A DNA stretch of 64,000 nucleotides, taken from Ascaris suum (taxonomy: Eukaryota; Nematoda; Chromadorea; Rhabditida; Ascarididae). This document shows, in pieces, positions 1-10,855 of this stretch (position 1 is the stretch's first letter; each line of letters begins with the position of its first letter). The stretch covers positions 1,302,001 through 1,366,000 of the forward strand of contig CM024190.1 of assembly GCA_013433145.1 (NCBI GenBank), in the 5' to 3' direction. A program made the translations under genes and the position numbers. A model generated the notes under the pieces. That model did not search any database, was not told the origin of the DNA, and worked only from the letters and a program-made list of their open reading frames with translations.

Positions 1-78
1 ACTACTGAGCATTCTGGGAACGTCACTGAGATGAATCCAGAAGAAAAACTGCGTAGATTATACGAATACTCGCAGTAG
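1..78 (+). CDS. Possible last coding exon of an unidentified plus-strand gene (5' part outside window)
   Basis: Frame 1 is open from the first base and gives 25 residues ending at a TAG codon at 76-78. The peptide is hydrophilic, with a charged PEEKLRRLYEYSQ-type C-terminus that looks like a real protein end. The other two plus frames are closed here. No AATAAA follows closely; the nearest thing is GATAAA near 250. I do not recognise the family. If real, it is the tail of a gene lying mostly left of the window and convergent with, or nested opposite, lin-29. An open run of 25 codons is common by chance in this composition, so the support is only the look of the peptide. Confidence 0.22.
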   Translation, partial: TTEHSGNVTEMNPEEKLRRLYEYSQ

Positions 79-459
79 TGAGTCGACTCTTTATGATATA
101 CATATACTTTTCTTTACATGAAATGTTACGGCATGTTTATTCAAATTTGACAACTTTTAATGTGATCTTATTGAAAGATTATTATTTCAATTGGCTCTTT
201 AGCAGCAATTGTACCAAAAATACGTTATATTAGTGATGTGAATGTTCGATAAATACCTAGGATTATCATAAGTCATATGATAGAGACTATTTCAGTATCA
301 ATGATTTATCACAAAATAGGAAAGGAATCAGCGATTTATATGTAGCGTTCATACTAGATGTTCTTAACGGCTACAAATGAAACGAATCGAGATCACGATT
401 CACAATCAAAGATGCATTGAATATCGACAAGATCCCGTCTATGATCCGCTCGAGAATGC

Positions 460-677
460 GGGCAATAATAATGGTAGCTATGCTGATAATAATAGTAATA
501 TTAATGCTCATAATAATACAGTGATAAAAATAACTGTAGCAGTGATTATGCTATTATTATAACAACAAAAATAGTAATTACAAATAGTAATGACAATAAT
601 AAAATGGAAGTTATAATAATACAAATAACAATAGCAATGATAGTAACAGATAGTAATAGTAATAAATAATAATGATA

Positions 678-716
<39 letters not shown>

Positions 717-830
717 AAAGTAAATAAATAATAAATAAATAAATAAATAAATAAATAAGCAAATAGCAATTGATAATGATTATAGTAACGGAAATGTAGC
801 AATAATAACGGAAATAATAATATATTATAA
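460..830. repeat. AAT/AAAT low-complexity microsatellite
   Basis: Imperfect (AAT)n from about 460 passes into a nearly perfect (AAAT)n array at about 676-758, then back to AT-rich sequence. ORFs across it, Asn-rich on plus and Ile/Tyr/Leu-rich on minus, are simply translations of the repeat. Confidence 0.9.
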
Positions 831-2574
831 TTTTCTCAGCTAGCATTAGAAACTTATGCCTTTGCGCTAGACTGCCATAACTAAGATATGCTTATATAAT
901 GTTCTTATTCTCTCAATTCACAACATTTTACACAAAGCGCCTCTATAATTCAATGCAAATATGTGGCATTGACGAAACCGAATTGTTGTAGGAGAACGAA
1001 ACTTATTGAAAATCATTTGGTGATCGATTCTTTGCCAATGAAAATTTTACCTTCACTTTTCGCTCCATCTGTAAATAATTTTGAAAGAAATTTGAAAGAA
1101 AGAAAAATGAAGTGTTATTCGATTGGTTACTCAAATATTTTCTCTATATTACTTTACATATATCGATTATTGCATATTATGCACTCATGAATTCAACAAC
1201 TAAGTTTTGAAAAAATATACCTCTTAGGAATTCAACCAAAAAAAAAAAGAGGAAGTGATGTTGACCATTAACCATGAAAGGGTAGATATTTGTGATCGCT
1301 TTAATCTGCTTACAGAAAATCAAAGATATGAACAAACAACTGAAGTAAATGAATAATGTGAAGAATTTTGAAAAACAAAAAAAACAAGAAAGAAAGAAAA
1401 GAACGATGATTCTGTATTCACTAACGTCGTAGATGGAAAATGACAATCGAATAAAAATTATACATAAACCACTCGAAGCATTCATTCATTTCTTTTAAAT
1501 CTTACTTCGATCAACTCATAAATAAGTACGTCAGAAGGCAATTTCTTTGGTTTTTAAGCCTTAAGCACATTTCGAAATATATATTTGAAGGAAATTCTTA
1601 ACGTACGAGCTTACTTGCTCAAAACAGGCGAATCAATAGATCGGAAACGGTTATACCTTTATTATTCATTAAACACCTTATTTTGCTGAATTTTTCCTAA
1701 CTCTTGATACACTGACCACAGCATTAAGAAAACTAAACGTCAATTGATGAAACCATCGACTAATAAATAAACTCATGCGGTTGGAAAATACTCGAGGACA
1801 TCTCCGAATAATTATGGGGAATAGAGCGCGAAATAATTCTAACAAAAATCTATCCATACGATCAAGCCTATCAAAATGCAATCTAATGTTATTGCCTTAA
1901 TGAGAAGAGTTTTGTGCTCCAGCTAAAGTGTCATAAAAATGATCTTTAGAAGTGCTTCGATTTTCAAAGGTCATGTGGATATCGACATCTTAGATATTCG
2001 CCTCAATTAACACGAATACTATTTACACAGTTTATAAACGAAATAAATGGTTAAAATATGAGCAAACTGGCAAGAAAAAAAAAGCTAGTTTAGTGCTATT
2101 ATTTGCTTAACTGAAAGGATTTTTTTTGGCCGGGAGCACTGATACGTAAGAAAAGCCTCATACAAAGAAGCGTAACGAAACACACAGCTGCTTGTTACGT
2201 CGTATGATGAGTGAAGATGAATATATTGCACGTTCACGCGAAATGTTCGAAAATATGTCATTGGAAATCGCTCTGAGAATTTTAAAGAAATTTCATTCAC
2301 CAAGTTTCTTCATCATGCAATTTTAAGAGCGCATTTTGCGACATACTAACTCAGTTACTGATGTTATCGGTTGTGAAATCTTGAAAAAATCTTCAATGGC
2401 AACAAAAATTTTATATGTTCCTTATTTTATGAGCATTTGAATGCTGGAAAAGTGCTTGACCTTGAATGACGTAAACCTGGTGGAATAGAATGAAGCTAAC
2501 GTAAGATATAGCCAGCGTTTTGTGATCAATGAAAGTTTTGTCCACAGAAATAGCGAACCCGAAATTGAGAACGT

Positions 2575-2655
2575 TCACAGTAGCACAGTGGTAAAGCATC
2601 GGTCATCAGGCGAGAGATGACGAGGTCATTTTAGTCAACGGACGACGCTTTCATT
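2575..2655 (+). pseudogene. tRNA-derived fragment (tRNA pseudogene or SINE head)
   Basis: TAGCACAGTGG at 2581-2591 matches the polymerase III A-box (TRGCNNAGYNGG), followed by TAAAGC as in a tRNA D-arm. About ten bases later GTCATC (2602-2607) and GATGAC (2616-2621) can pair around an 8-base loop, in the position of an anticodon arm. Where a B-box (GGTTCGANTCC) is expected, the sequence at about 2624-2637 is only loosely similar. The D-stem is also imperfect, so this is more likely a decayed tRNA or the tRNA-related head of a SINE than a working tRNA gene. Confidence 0.4.
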
Positions 2656-2811
2656 TCTCATCAAACACAGGTCGCATCATTTGAATTTGAGTCAGACTAT
2701 TAACGCTGGCTCTAATATATTATGTTAAAGATGTCATTCTAAAATAAGTTCAAAAATATTTATCTGGAGAAGAAGAAAACAGATCAGACACTAGAAAAGA
2801 AGACCAAATAC

Positions 2812-2991
2812 CTTCTTGCCACAGTACTGGCATGGCCCGAACGGTTTAATGCCAAGGTGTATTCGCATATGTTGCGAGAGGTAAGAGCTGTTGGCGAACG
2901 ATTTTATACAATGTGTGCATTTGTATGGCTTCGCCTCCCGCATGTGCATTTGGCTATGCACGTGATGAAGCTCCGGTTTGGTGTCGAAGCC
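2812..2991 (-). CDS. lin-29: lin-29 exon encoding zinc finger 1 and the start of finger 2
   Basis: This 180-base exon encodes 60 residues in phase 0 at both ends. The acceptor is TCTTTCAG just above 2991 and the donor is AAG|GTATTT at 2812/2811. Residues 21-45 form a classical C2H2 finger with Cys25, Cys28, His41 and His45 (C-x2-C-x12-H-x3-H). It is preceded by MREAKPYKC and followed by the linker HLGIKPFGP. Cys54 and Cys57 open the second finger, which must continue in the next exon outside the window. The [19 protein letters not shown] block is characteristic of the LIN-29 / Rotund-Squeeze / ZNF384-ZNF362 family, and the [12 protein letters not shown] continuation is the nematode LIN-29 form. 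LIN-29 is a nuclear DNA-binding protein that drives the larval-to-adult switch of the epidermis downstream of let-7 and LIN-41; this role is known from C. elegans and inferred here. Confidence 0.92.
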
Positions 2992-2999
2992 CTGAAAGA

Positions 3000-5900
3000 T
3001 GATATAAAAATGCCTAACGTTGACGAAAACAAATTTAGGCACAATTCGAGGCAACTAAATCATTCCAGCAATCTTTTTTTCTGTTATCTTCAAGCAAGCA
3101 TCAATTCGAAAAACTACGCCGCCAAAATGCAAGTCGGAGATAATTTTTTAGCTCAACTCTTTCCAATCAGAAAATGTGTTTTCGCACGACCAAATCGGAA
3201 GTCTGAAGACATTTGAGAAATCAAAAAGAGCTTCAAGCAATGACTAGAACGCAGCAGCAAGGTCATTTGGTTTTTCCTTATTTGAACTTGTCAAACATTA
3301 GAATTTACGATGAAGCAATGATAGAACAACGAGTTTCTTCATAAACAATCTTTGAAGTGACAATTACAAAGAAAAACTATGATATAGAAAATTACAATTT
3401 CTAGCACAAAGTTCAAAGAATACGTCTGTGACGGTACGAATGTTGTGAAAATAATGAAAGAAATCAACAGCTAAATAGGGACAGCGAAGTTTAGAAATAA
3501 GCGTCTTAATGAAATGCAAAATCACTAAATCATTGGGTTAATTTTGCTTATCATAAATGAATGAAATGAATTCGATTCAACTTCTCATACTTTCTATAGT
3601 TTTTTTGCTTTCTATAGATCGGATTTCGCATCAAACAAGCGTGCTGCAAGAAGTTCACCGCAAGATAACTTCGATATTATTTCAATGAAGATATCGACTT
3701 TCTTTCACCACATTATTTATGACAAAAAAAAAGCACATGCATTGCCAGTGCCAACTTCGAACTCAAGCTAGTGGGAAAGTCGACTAGGCGGAGAATACAA
3801 AAGTATGAGTGAATTGGTGGAAACAAAGAATTCAAAGAGTGCTCGCCGACTCAACACCGAACAATGGATTCCAGAAAATGTTTTAAAAGCCTAAACAGAT
3901 CAAACAACAGGTGAAACAGATAAATGCAAAATCGAAAAATAAGTTGAACATGGAGCTTTTCGTCAGGGAGCTGGTTAAATGAAGGGAGCCGCTGCACTTT
4001 GAATAAACTATAAATAATCATACATTTTAAATAAATCGGCAGCTGCATAATTTCCCATCACCGCATATTTTCGCACTATAAAAGAAAACAGATGAAAAAA
4101 TCTGAAGATCAAATAAGCAAATGGTGATGAATGGAGATGTTGAAAATGCGGATGAAGCAACACTCTCACTGCTTTTTATTCAAAATTTTTAGCCAACCTT
4201 TGCAGAAAAAAAGAAACGCCTCGATTCTTAGCGTAGTGAGATGCGATTGAAATTTTTTCACGATGGGAAAAAACCGCTATCGCGTGATTTTTTTTTGAAA
4301 TTTAACAAAAAAAAAACGCATTCTAACTCAATAAAATGAATTAAAATTGAGACAAATAAAATTACGGCAACTTCGAGTTCACTGTCTGTGATAATTGGTA
4401 CGATTCTAATGAGAATGGCACATTCTGATATAGAAACCATTTCAACGTCAATCTACAACTTCAACATTTTCAGCGATTTAAACAGATTATTGAATTGAAA
4501 GAAAACGTAGTTTATATTAAATTTTAAATAAGATCTTAAAGCTATCGGCATTTGAAAAGCTGAAAAATTTCTAGCAGCGATAGATTATGAAAGCAACGTG
4601 AAGCATTTTCAACGCGGAACAAAACTCTATTCGATGAAAAAAAAAAAAAAACAGCAAGAATAAAGCGAACGTCGCGGATTTCAATAAAGTAATAAGCAAA
4701 ACTGAAGCCAAATACATCGGAAAGAGAGAATAAATTAAAGATTTTTCATTTTTGAGTGATTCGATTCGATTTCTTGCTCGTATAATAATATCTGAGAGGT
4801 AGAAATATAACTGGTAATTGCAGAACAAATCCAAACGATCAGTTCCGCTCATCTCAATAAATGCTCATGGTAAAAGTGATCACTAAGCTCAGCCTACCCT
4901 CTAAAAAGCCGACACCAGTTGGAACAAGCAGATGACGCGATTTCCATAATAAGACGGAAAGGATCGCATTTATGGTAGCAGAACTCTCAAACGCGCTGTC
5001 ATTTTTAAGTCGTTTACGACTGATCGGTATGAATAAGCATAAAATAGTGAGGCTAAGCATGACTGCCTTGAAGAGACTCTAAAAAGATACAGAAAAATAA
5101 CTGATGGACGTAATGCTTTAAATATAGGCTATCACTAAAATGCCCGCTAAGGCGGGTAGTTATGTGCAAAATGAGCTATTTACTGATGTTGTACCTCGAA
5201 TTTAACTAAATTTTAACAGATTAGTGCAATGTATCAGTAATTCGAGGGGAATTGAAGATATTTGAATATGACCGAATTTTCAATTTGAGTCTTGGACCAC
5301 TTTACTGTGAATTTTTGTTGCGAAGTTGAAGCATTGAAGTATTCGACCAGTAACTTCAAAAATAGCCAAACGCCGGGAATGTGAGGAAGTTAACGCAAAT
5401 TTCAAAACTTAGAAATTGTCTGAAACTTAGAAATTGTCTATCAAAAATCAAAGTGTCTGAAAACGTTGCAATTATATCGCCAGAAGAATTCGAGCAATTT
5501 AAGCGGCTATACTGAGAGCGATCACAACTCCTCTTGCATGACAATAGTTGATGAACGCCTCCATCGAGCTAATTCACTCATTTTTAATCACCACATGCCG
5601 TTTATCTTAGGTTTATCTCGGCGCCAACTCACCTTTTGCAGATTGAAGCAATCAATCAGTCGTTGGTGAAAATCAACCAGGTAAAAGAAGAAAAAAATAT
5701 TTAAACGTATTCGACAAATTGATTTTTCCACGTATTTTGATACTTGCAAAGCATTTCAGTAGCAGTTTGAAACGTCGAACGGGTTTACGAGCGCAGCTTC
5801 CATTCTGCGTTTAAAACAATGTGAGTACAATTATATAGAATCAGAGTGATGAATAAAAATTCCAACAAAATTACGTTAAATCTTATGTTGGCAGTTTTCC

Positions 5901-8340
5901 TTTCAACAATGATTGCAATATTTGAGAACATAACGTTGCATATATGAAAGCGCTAACGAAATATGTAAAAAAAAAAAATCAAACTTCAAATCATAATGGG
6001 AATGAAAACACAGAAAAGAAATCAATGATCAAAAAACACAATGAAGGAGAAAAGTTTTTTTTTTGAAGAAAAAGAAGTTTCCATGATGAAAAGGAAGTTA
6101 TTGCGAAGAAAAAAAAAAAAACAATGTTCAAAGAGCATGTTGGGTAAAAACAACTTTTTGTTTCAAAACGATCGGAAACATTATTGCTATATCGCCACCC
6201 ATTGCATGCAAAAAAAAGAGGAAATAAAAACGTAAATAGAATTCAAATAAAAGTCAACAACATGAAAAAAAAAAAACTAAAAGCACTCAAAAATTCTAAT
6301 TTTGATTGAATGAAAAAAAAAAGTCGCAAATGTGTCGGGTAATTCAACTCATTTATTGCTTACTTATGAGACCGTTGTGATTAGTGCCGCAGCTTTTTCC
6401 ATTATTTCATGCGAGCGATTTCTGAAAAAAAAAAAAGTTCTTATAAATAAGCTTTTTTGCTATGTAAAGCAAACGAACTTCTGTCTCAGGAAGGAAATTT
6501 TATGTGATATTTATTGTTGATTTACAACGAAACGCTTCCATTTCTCCATTATCAAATATCTAAAATGAGTAGATTTCTAAGATATGTCATAGTCTTAGAA
6601 TCTATGTTAAGCTTAGATTTCATTCGATGCATTGAAATCAATCAAATTATTCACCCATGAAAAAAATGGAACTATGTTTAAATCGGATTCGATGGCATAT
6701 CAAACAAAAAGAGGAGGAATTGAAACGAACAGAAGTTTCTAACTCGGCATAATGGCGAAGTGAGTTTTTCATTTTTGTCAATTCATTTTGTCAACCCCAT
6801 CAAGACAATGTGAGAGGCTCATTTTAGTTATTAAAAGTTTATATTCGTTAATTACAACTTATTTTTATTACAGATCTTGTTTGCTTCCACTGAAAATTCA
6901 AGAAACTTTCCTGGCATCTATTCTTTGACTATCACCATCAACCATTCTCTTCTCCCATAGGATGTTTCCTATGAGGAAATAATCAACACTAATTAAGCTC
7001 CATTCTTATATCCTTATACATTTTAACGCATGCGTCTTCAGCAGAAAAGACGTTCGATTTTTATTAATTGCGAAGAATCGAACTGGAACAGTCACTTCCT
7101 AAATGCTTATATTAAACTCAGATGCTCGCAGATTTAAAGAAACAAGCACACTATCGTTAGTGCAAAGATATCAAATTCATGCCCTTCGTATGCCATCCGA
7201 TAGAAAAACGAATGGATAAGCGCATTATCGACGACAGCCAGTAGAGTGTGGGTTTTTTCTCAGTGGTCAATGTTTGAAAAAAAAAAAAAGCGGAAAACGT
7301 AGCAACACCTATTAATAATTTTCCTAAACGGGCAATCTGATCGTTTATACCAATGATGAACTCAAAAGTTTTATTCTTTCCAATATCCGATAGTCTCTAC
7401 AAAAAAAAATTTGCATATATAAAAATGCAACAAGTGTTTTTAGACCTCTAGAGGAAAATTTACGTATGCAACATTATTTTATAAAATGCTTCTAACTCTT
7501 AAAGATAATCAATAGATCATACTTATTAAATCTCATTCTTATAGCGTTCATAATTGGTGAATTGAAATTGCGACAGGCAAATATTTGCAACGCCCAGGTC
7601 TCACAACGCCTTTTACAAGAGACTTGAAGAAAAATTGCGTGAAAATATGACATTGTAGCGCCTCAATGAGCTGCGTGAAACTTTTACTGCCCACGTTGAA
7701 AGCAATCGAAATATAATGCGAAATAAAAGTGAAACTGAAATCCAAACTTCCTCGTAAGCGCTATTTAGCTTAACAGGCGATAGGCTTCATTAATTTTTCA
7801 TCTTCACTCAATATCGGGTATACTTCAAAGAAATTTCCATTGCAGTTAATGATTCCTTGTATTTGGAAGTCAACTAAAAATTAAATAATTGTTAAGTAGA
7901 TAGCGCTAAAATCCTTGCCAGCTGAAAGAAATTTTACTCCTCTTTAGCTCATAATTGCAGAAAGCCCACAATCGTCGCAAAGTCAACGTTCTTTCCAATG
8001 TGACAGATCTGTTACATTGATAGAACGAAACTTCGTCAGCACTATATATTTTTATGAGCTTATGACGGGTCATCCCAAAATAAGTCCACTCAAAGAGCGA
8101 TGAAGCTCCATTTTATCATGAGATCGGATTGAGACATTTTTTTTGCTAGTAATTCAACTGAAATCTCAACATAAGATACACTTTCTTACCTAATATATAT
8201 ATTTTTAGGTGATATTTCCAGGCGGTCTTTCAGATATCTTCACGAGTCAAAAAAGTACAACATATCCTTATACATACAATATATCCTTAAATACTCCTAT
8301 CTAACATTTCTGAAAGTGCCCGTGGTTGGGTATTTTGGTC
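3000..8340. other. Intronic stretch without recognised genes
   Basis: The sequence is AT-rich with many A-runs of 9-14 (for example near 4640, 5970, 6110, 6425 and 7270). A two-copy 18-base-period repeat lies at 5405-5439, and a small GC hairpin (CCCGC/GCGGG) near 5141-5157. ORFs here are short and without recognisable domains. Confidence 0.6.
5405..5439. repeat. Two-copy tandem repeat, period 18
   Basis: A 17-base unit (AAACTTAGAAATTGTCT) occurs at 5405-5421 and again at 5423-5439, separated by one base. Confidence 0.85.
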
Positions 8341-8369
8341 AAGTGAATTATGTCCATGTAGTTTTGACG

Positions 8370-8416
8370 GTCTCCCTCTCTTCCTCCCCCCTCTCTCTCT
8401 CCTCACCCTTTCCACA
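8370..8416. repeat. CT-rich polypyrimidine tract
   Basis: Imperfect CT/CCT repeats continue without a purine interruption for about 35 bases, including CTCTCTCTCT near 8391. Confidence 0.85.
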
Positions 8417-9539
8417 GGTCAGTCTTCACCAAACACTGAACAATCACTTCTATTTTTCAAGTCGAAATAAGAAAAACCCTGAATAGGAGATCGCTTTTTG
8501 ATGAGCATTTTGCGCACGGTATTTTTTTATCGCGTTGTCGCGTTCGCAAAACACAGTAGTCAAAACGAGTGGTTGGCAAATCATTATTAAACGGTAATGA
8601 GAAGAAAAAAATAGAGAGAGAAAAGAGATTTGAGCAATTGATGAGATACGATGGAAAAACAACGCGATGAAATAAAGAAATGATATCATGCACTCAGGTA
8701 CGGTGCGAAAAATATTTAACGAATGAGCACAAGCTACATTTGCAGGCAATGTTTTTGTAATGTTCTCGCTCACTTCTTGATTATATTTTTTTATGGTCCC
8801 CTTAATGAGCGGAATTTGGAATGAACAGATGATGAGACAAGGCGAAGAAGAAATCGGCACAGGGTAGTTTCTATAATATGATACGAAGAACAATGAATAA
8901 AGAAATCGAATCTATTGCAATAGGAAAGAGGTGGGAAGGAGGAGGGGGAATAGAGGTGTAGAAAGGAACTCGATGCAGCATCTGATCGTCAGCCGAAATT
9001 TGTTCTGCTCTCTCTTCGCTCCTCCTCTTTCGTTGGTATTCAGGTCGGTTCTTTCAACGGTGCTCGTCCATTCGTTTCTAATGCCTAAAGTCAGCAAAAT
9101 ACGCTAGCGCTTACTTAAAGACTGCAAATAAAATACAAGCGACCAACGAGATGAACTCAAAACTAATGAGCTCAAGGCATTGGTTAGATGAAGATCCATT
9201 TATGATTAAGGTATATTTGGAGAGTTGCATTCTGGCATGAAAGTGGAAACGAGCTGCATAAGCCGCACGAAGCGATTACGTCCAATGTGGAGCGAGCGGA
9301 GGAAAAAAAAAACGAAATTTTGATGAGGAGCAAAGAAAATTCAATAAGCAGAGATAAAAAAATCCTTTCCTTTTGAGCCGACGCTAGTGACAGTAATGAG
9401 GAACTAACAACATTCAAGACAACCTTCGACCGCTTTTTTAGAGCAATGCGGCACGCGAACAGAAAATTTCAGAGCGATGATGAATCTGAGTGCTACGTCA
9501 AAGTTAGAAAGCGCTAGTCTTCCTGATCTATATTATGTT

Positions 9540-9586
9540 TGCATGTATGTGTCTGCGCGTGTCTGTGTGGAAAGCACGCGTGCGCT
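9540..9586. repeat. TG/CG-rich alternating purine-pyrimidine tract
   Basis: Degenerate TG dinucleotides are mixed with CG steps, ending in CACGCGTGCGC. Confidence 0.8.
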
Positions 9587-9843
9587 TATGCACCATCGCT
9601 ACAGTTTTTAACAGCAAATCCAATTTCTCATGATTTTTCAAGCCTTCCGGGCCGAATCGAAGGATGCAGAAGTACTGTCAAGTGTACCTGACAGACTCAT
9701 TTTCAGCATTTGCCTACAAGAATTTCCGTTATTTCGGTTGTCTTTATTACCATTCCACTAAATATTGCAAATGGCCACTTCCATTTCTGCAACGACCACA
9801 GTTACTGACACCGTTGCCTAAACTGCCTTCTCTCTCCCTTCCT

Positions 9844-9872
9844 CCCCCCCCCCCCCCCCCCCCCCCCCCCCC
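9844..9872. repeat. Poly-C run of 29
   Basis: This is an uninterrupted C homopolymer following a CT-rich lead and followed by CCACC units. The proline-rich end of the plus-strand ORF over it is a translation of the homopolymer. The length may be unreliable because such runs assemble poorly. Confidence 0.9.
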
Positions 9873-10551
9873 ACCTCCACCATGACAAACAAATGTTTGC
9901 ATTTTTCATGCGTCATTATATGTCGGATATTTATTCGAGTGTGAAATACGCGTAGCTTCCCATAAATACAGCATCAACATATTTTCGTTACAAATAGGTC
10001 TTCATTTATGAAACGCAGCTGTGTATTATTTTCAAGCAAAAGGCTACATCCGTCGACTTATATCAGCAATACGTTGGTCTACATCAAACGAAAGAAACAA
10101 ACGAGAAGATATTCAATAATCTCATCTCATTCGCTAGTTTAACAATCCATAAAGTGACAATACGAAATTTATGAAAATGTAAAATAAAATTGACGAAAAG
10201 CCAATATAGAAATTGATAAAATATTTGCAGAAACAACGTTAAAAACAGCACCAGTAAAACGTCCACAATAGAAACAAGTGAGCTGTGCCGAGAGAAAAGT
10301 GCGGTCATCGAATAAACGATATATATGCGCTTCAGACGTTTTACAACAATATAACTTCATCCCTCTATTGATCGATCTTTGTTATATGTTTGTGTCGCAA
10401 AAGTCTCTCCTTACGTTTTCATATTAATGGGCGAAAATTTTATATTGAAAGTGGAAAATTACCAAAAATTAAAAACAGCCAAAGAAAAAAGTTACTAAAA
10501 ATAAACGCAATTAGAGAAACACACACAAAAAAATATCGATGAAGTAAAAAC

Positions 10552-10855
10552 AAATTTTACAACAATTAAAAACAAAACAAAAAAAAAAAGGAGTTCAATT
10601 GAGTGTTGAAGAAAAAAAAAATGATACAGTAATCAATGGGTTAATTTTATGCGATTAAACACTCGAAATCGGCAATGAATAATACCAAAACGACTGCGAC
10701 TCTATGAAACTTTGTAGTACATAATGATCACCTCTTTTTTTTTGTGGTATATCGTTATATGATACGTATATTTGCAAAAGAAACATAGAAAATGATTACA
10801 AATACAACGAATATAGTGTTTAATCGCATTTTTTTTTTTAATTGTTGTAAAATTT
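10552..10855. mobile_element. Palindromic MITE-like element
   Basis: There are two nested pairs of perfect inverted repeats. A 21-base outer arm (AAATTTTACAACAATTAAAAA) lies at 10552-10572, with its reverse complement at 10835-10855. A 15-base inner arm (ATGCGATTAAACACT) lies at 10649-10663, with its reverse complement at 10815-10829. On the right the arms are 5 bases apart; on the left they are 76 bases apart, with A-rich sequence between, as if one arm had been interrupted. There is no transposase ORF. This suits a decayed foldback or MITE element, but I could not define a clear target-site duplication. Confidence 0.5.

Larger units (their letters stand above)
1..2811 (-). other. lin-29: lin-29 intron following the zinc-finger exon (3' end off the window)
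   Basis: The donor GTATTTGG begins at 2811, immediately after the zinc-finger exon on the minus strand. No exon carrying the rest of finger 2 or fingers 3-5 (for example a His-Thr-Gly-Glu linker) can be found down to position 1, so this intron is at least 2.8 kb and leaves the window. It holds the AAT/AAAT repeat at 460-830 and the tRNA-like fragment near 2.6 kb. Otherwise I see only AT-rich non-coding sequence here. Confidence 0.7.
8340..10500. other. Intronic stretch with CT, TG and poly-C tracts
   Basis: It holds a CT-rich tract at about 8370-8416, a TG/CG-rich tract at about 9540-9586 and a poly-C run at 9844-9872. A minus-strand ORF of 147 codons (8450-8893) covers an AT-rich region and has several hydrophobic blocks. 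It is only slightly longer than expected by chance, and I see no family resemblance. Confidence 0.5.

Noticed and set aside
377..562. Plus-strand 61-codon ORF, Asn-rich
   Set aside because: The first part looks protein-like, but the rest is (AAT)n repeat; its length is within chance and it has no splice or family support.
508..846. Minus-strand ORFs of 112 and 63 codons rich in Ile, Tyr, Leu and Phe
   Set aside because: They are translations of the AAT/AAAT microsatellite.
1..2811. Remaining zinc-finger exons of lin-29
   Set aside because: I looked for a His-Thr-Gly-Glu-type linker and Cys-x2-Cys codons on the minus strand and found none; they must be left of the window.
2857..3216. Plus-strand 119-codon ORF
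   Set aside because: It is antisense to the lin-29 zinc-finger exon; the open frame is a shadow of that exon.
5141..5157. GC hairpin resembling an intrinsic terminator
   Set aside because: The genome is eukaryotic and the stem is only five base pairs; no function is implied.
8450..8893. 147-codon minus ORF
   Set aside because: Slightly above the chance maximum but compositionally biased (hydrophobic/Ser-rich), with no domain and no splice context; mentioned in the block entry only.
9664..9885. Plus-strand ORF ending in a proline run
   Set aside because: The proline run is a poly-C homopolymer; nothing else in it is convincing.
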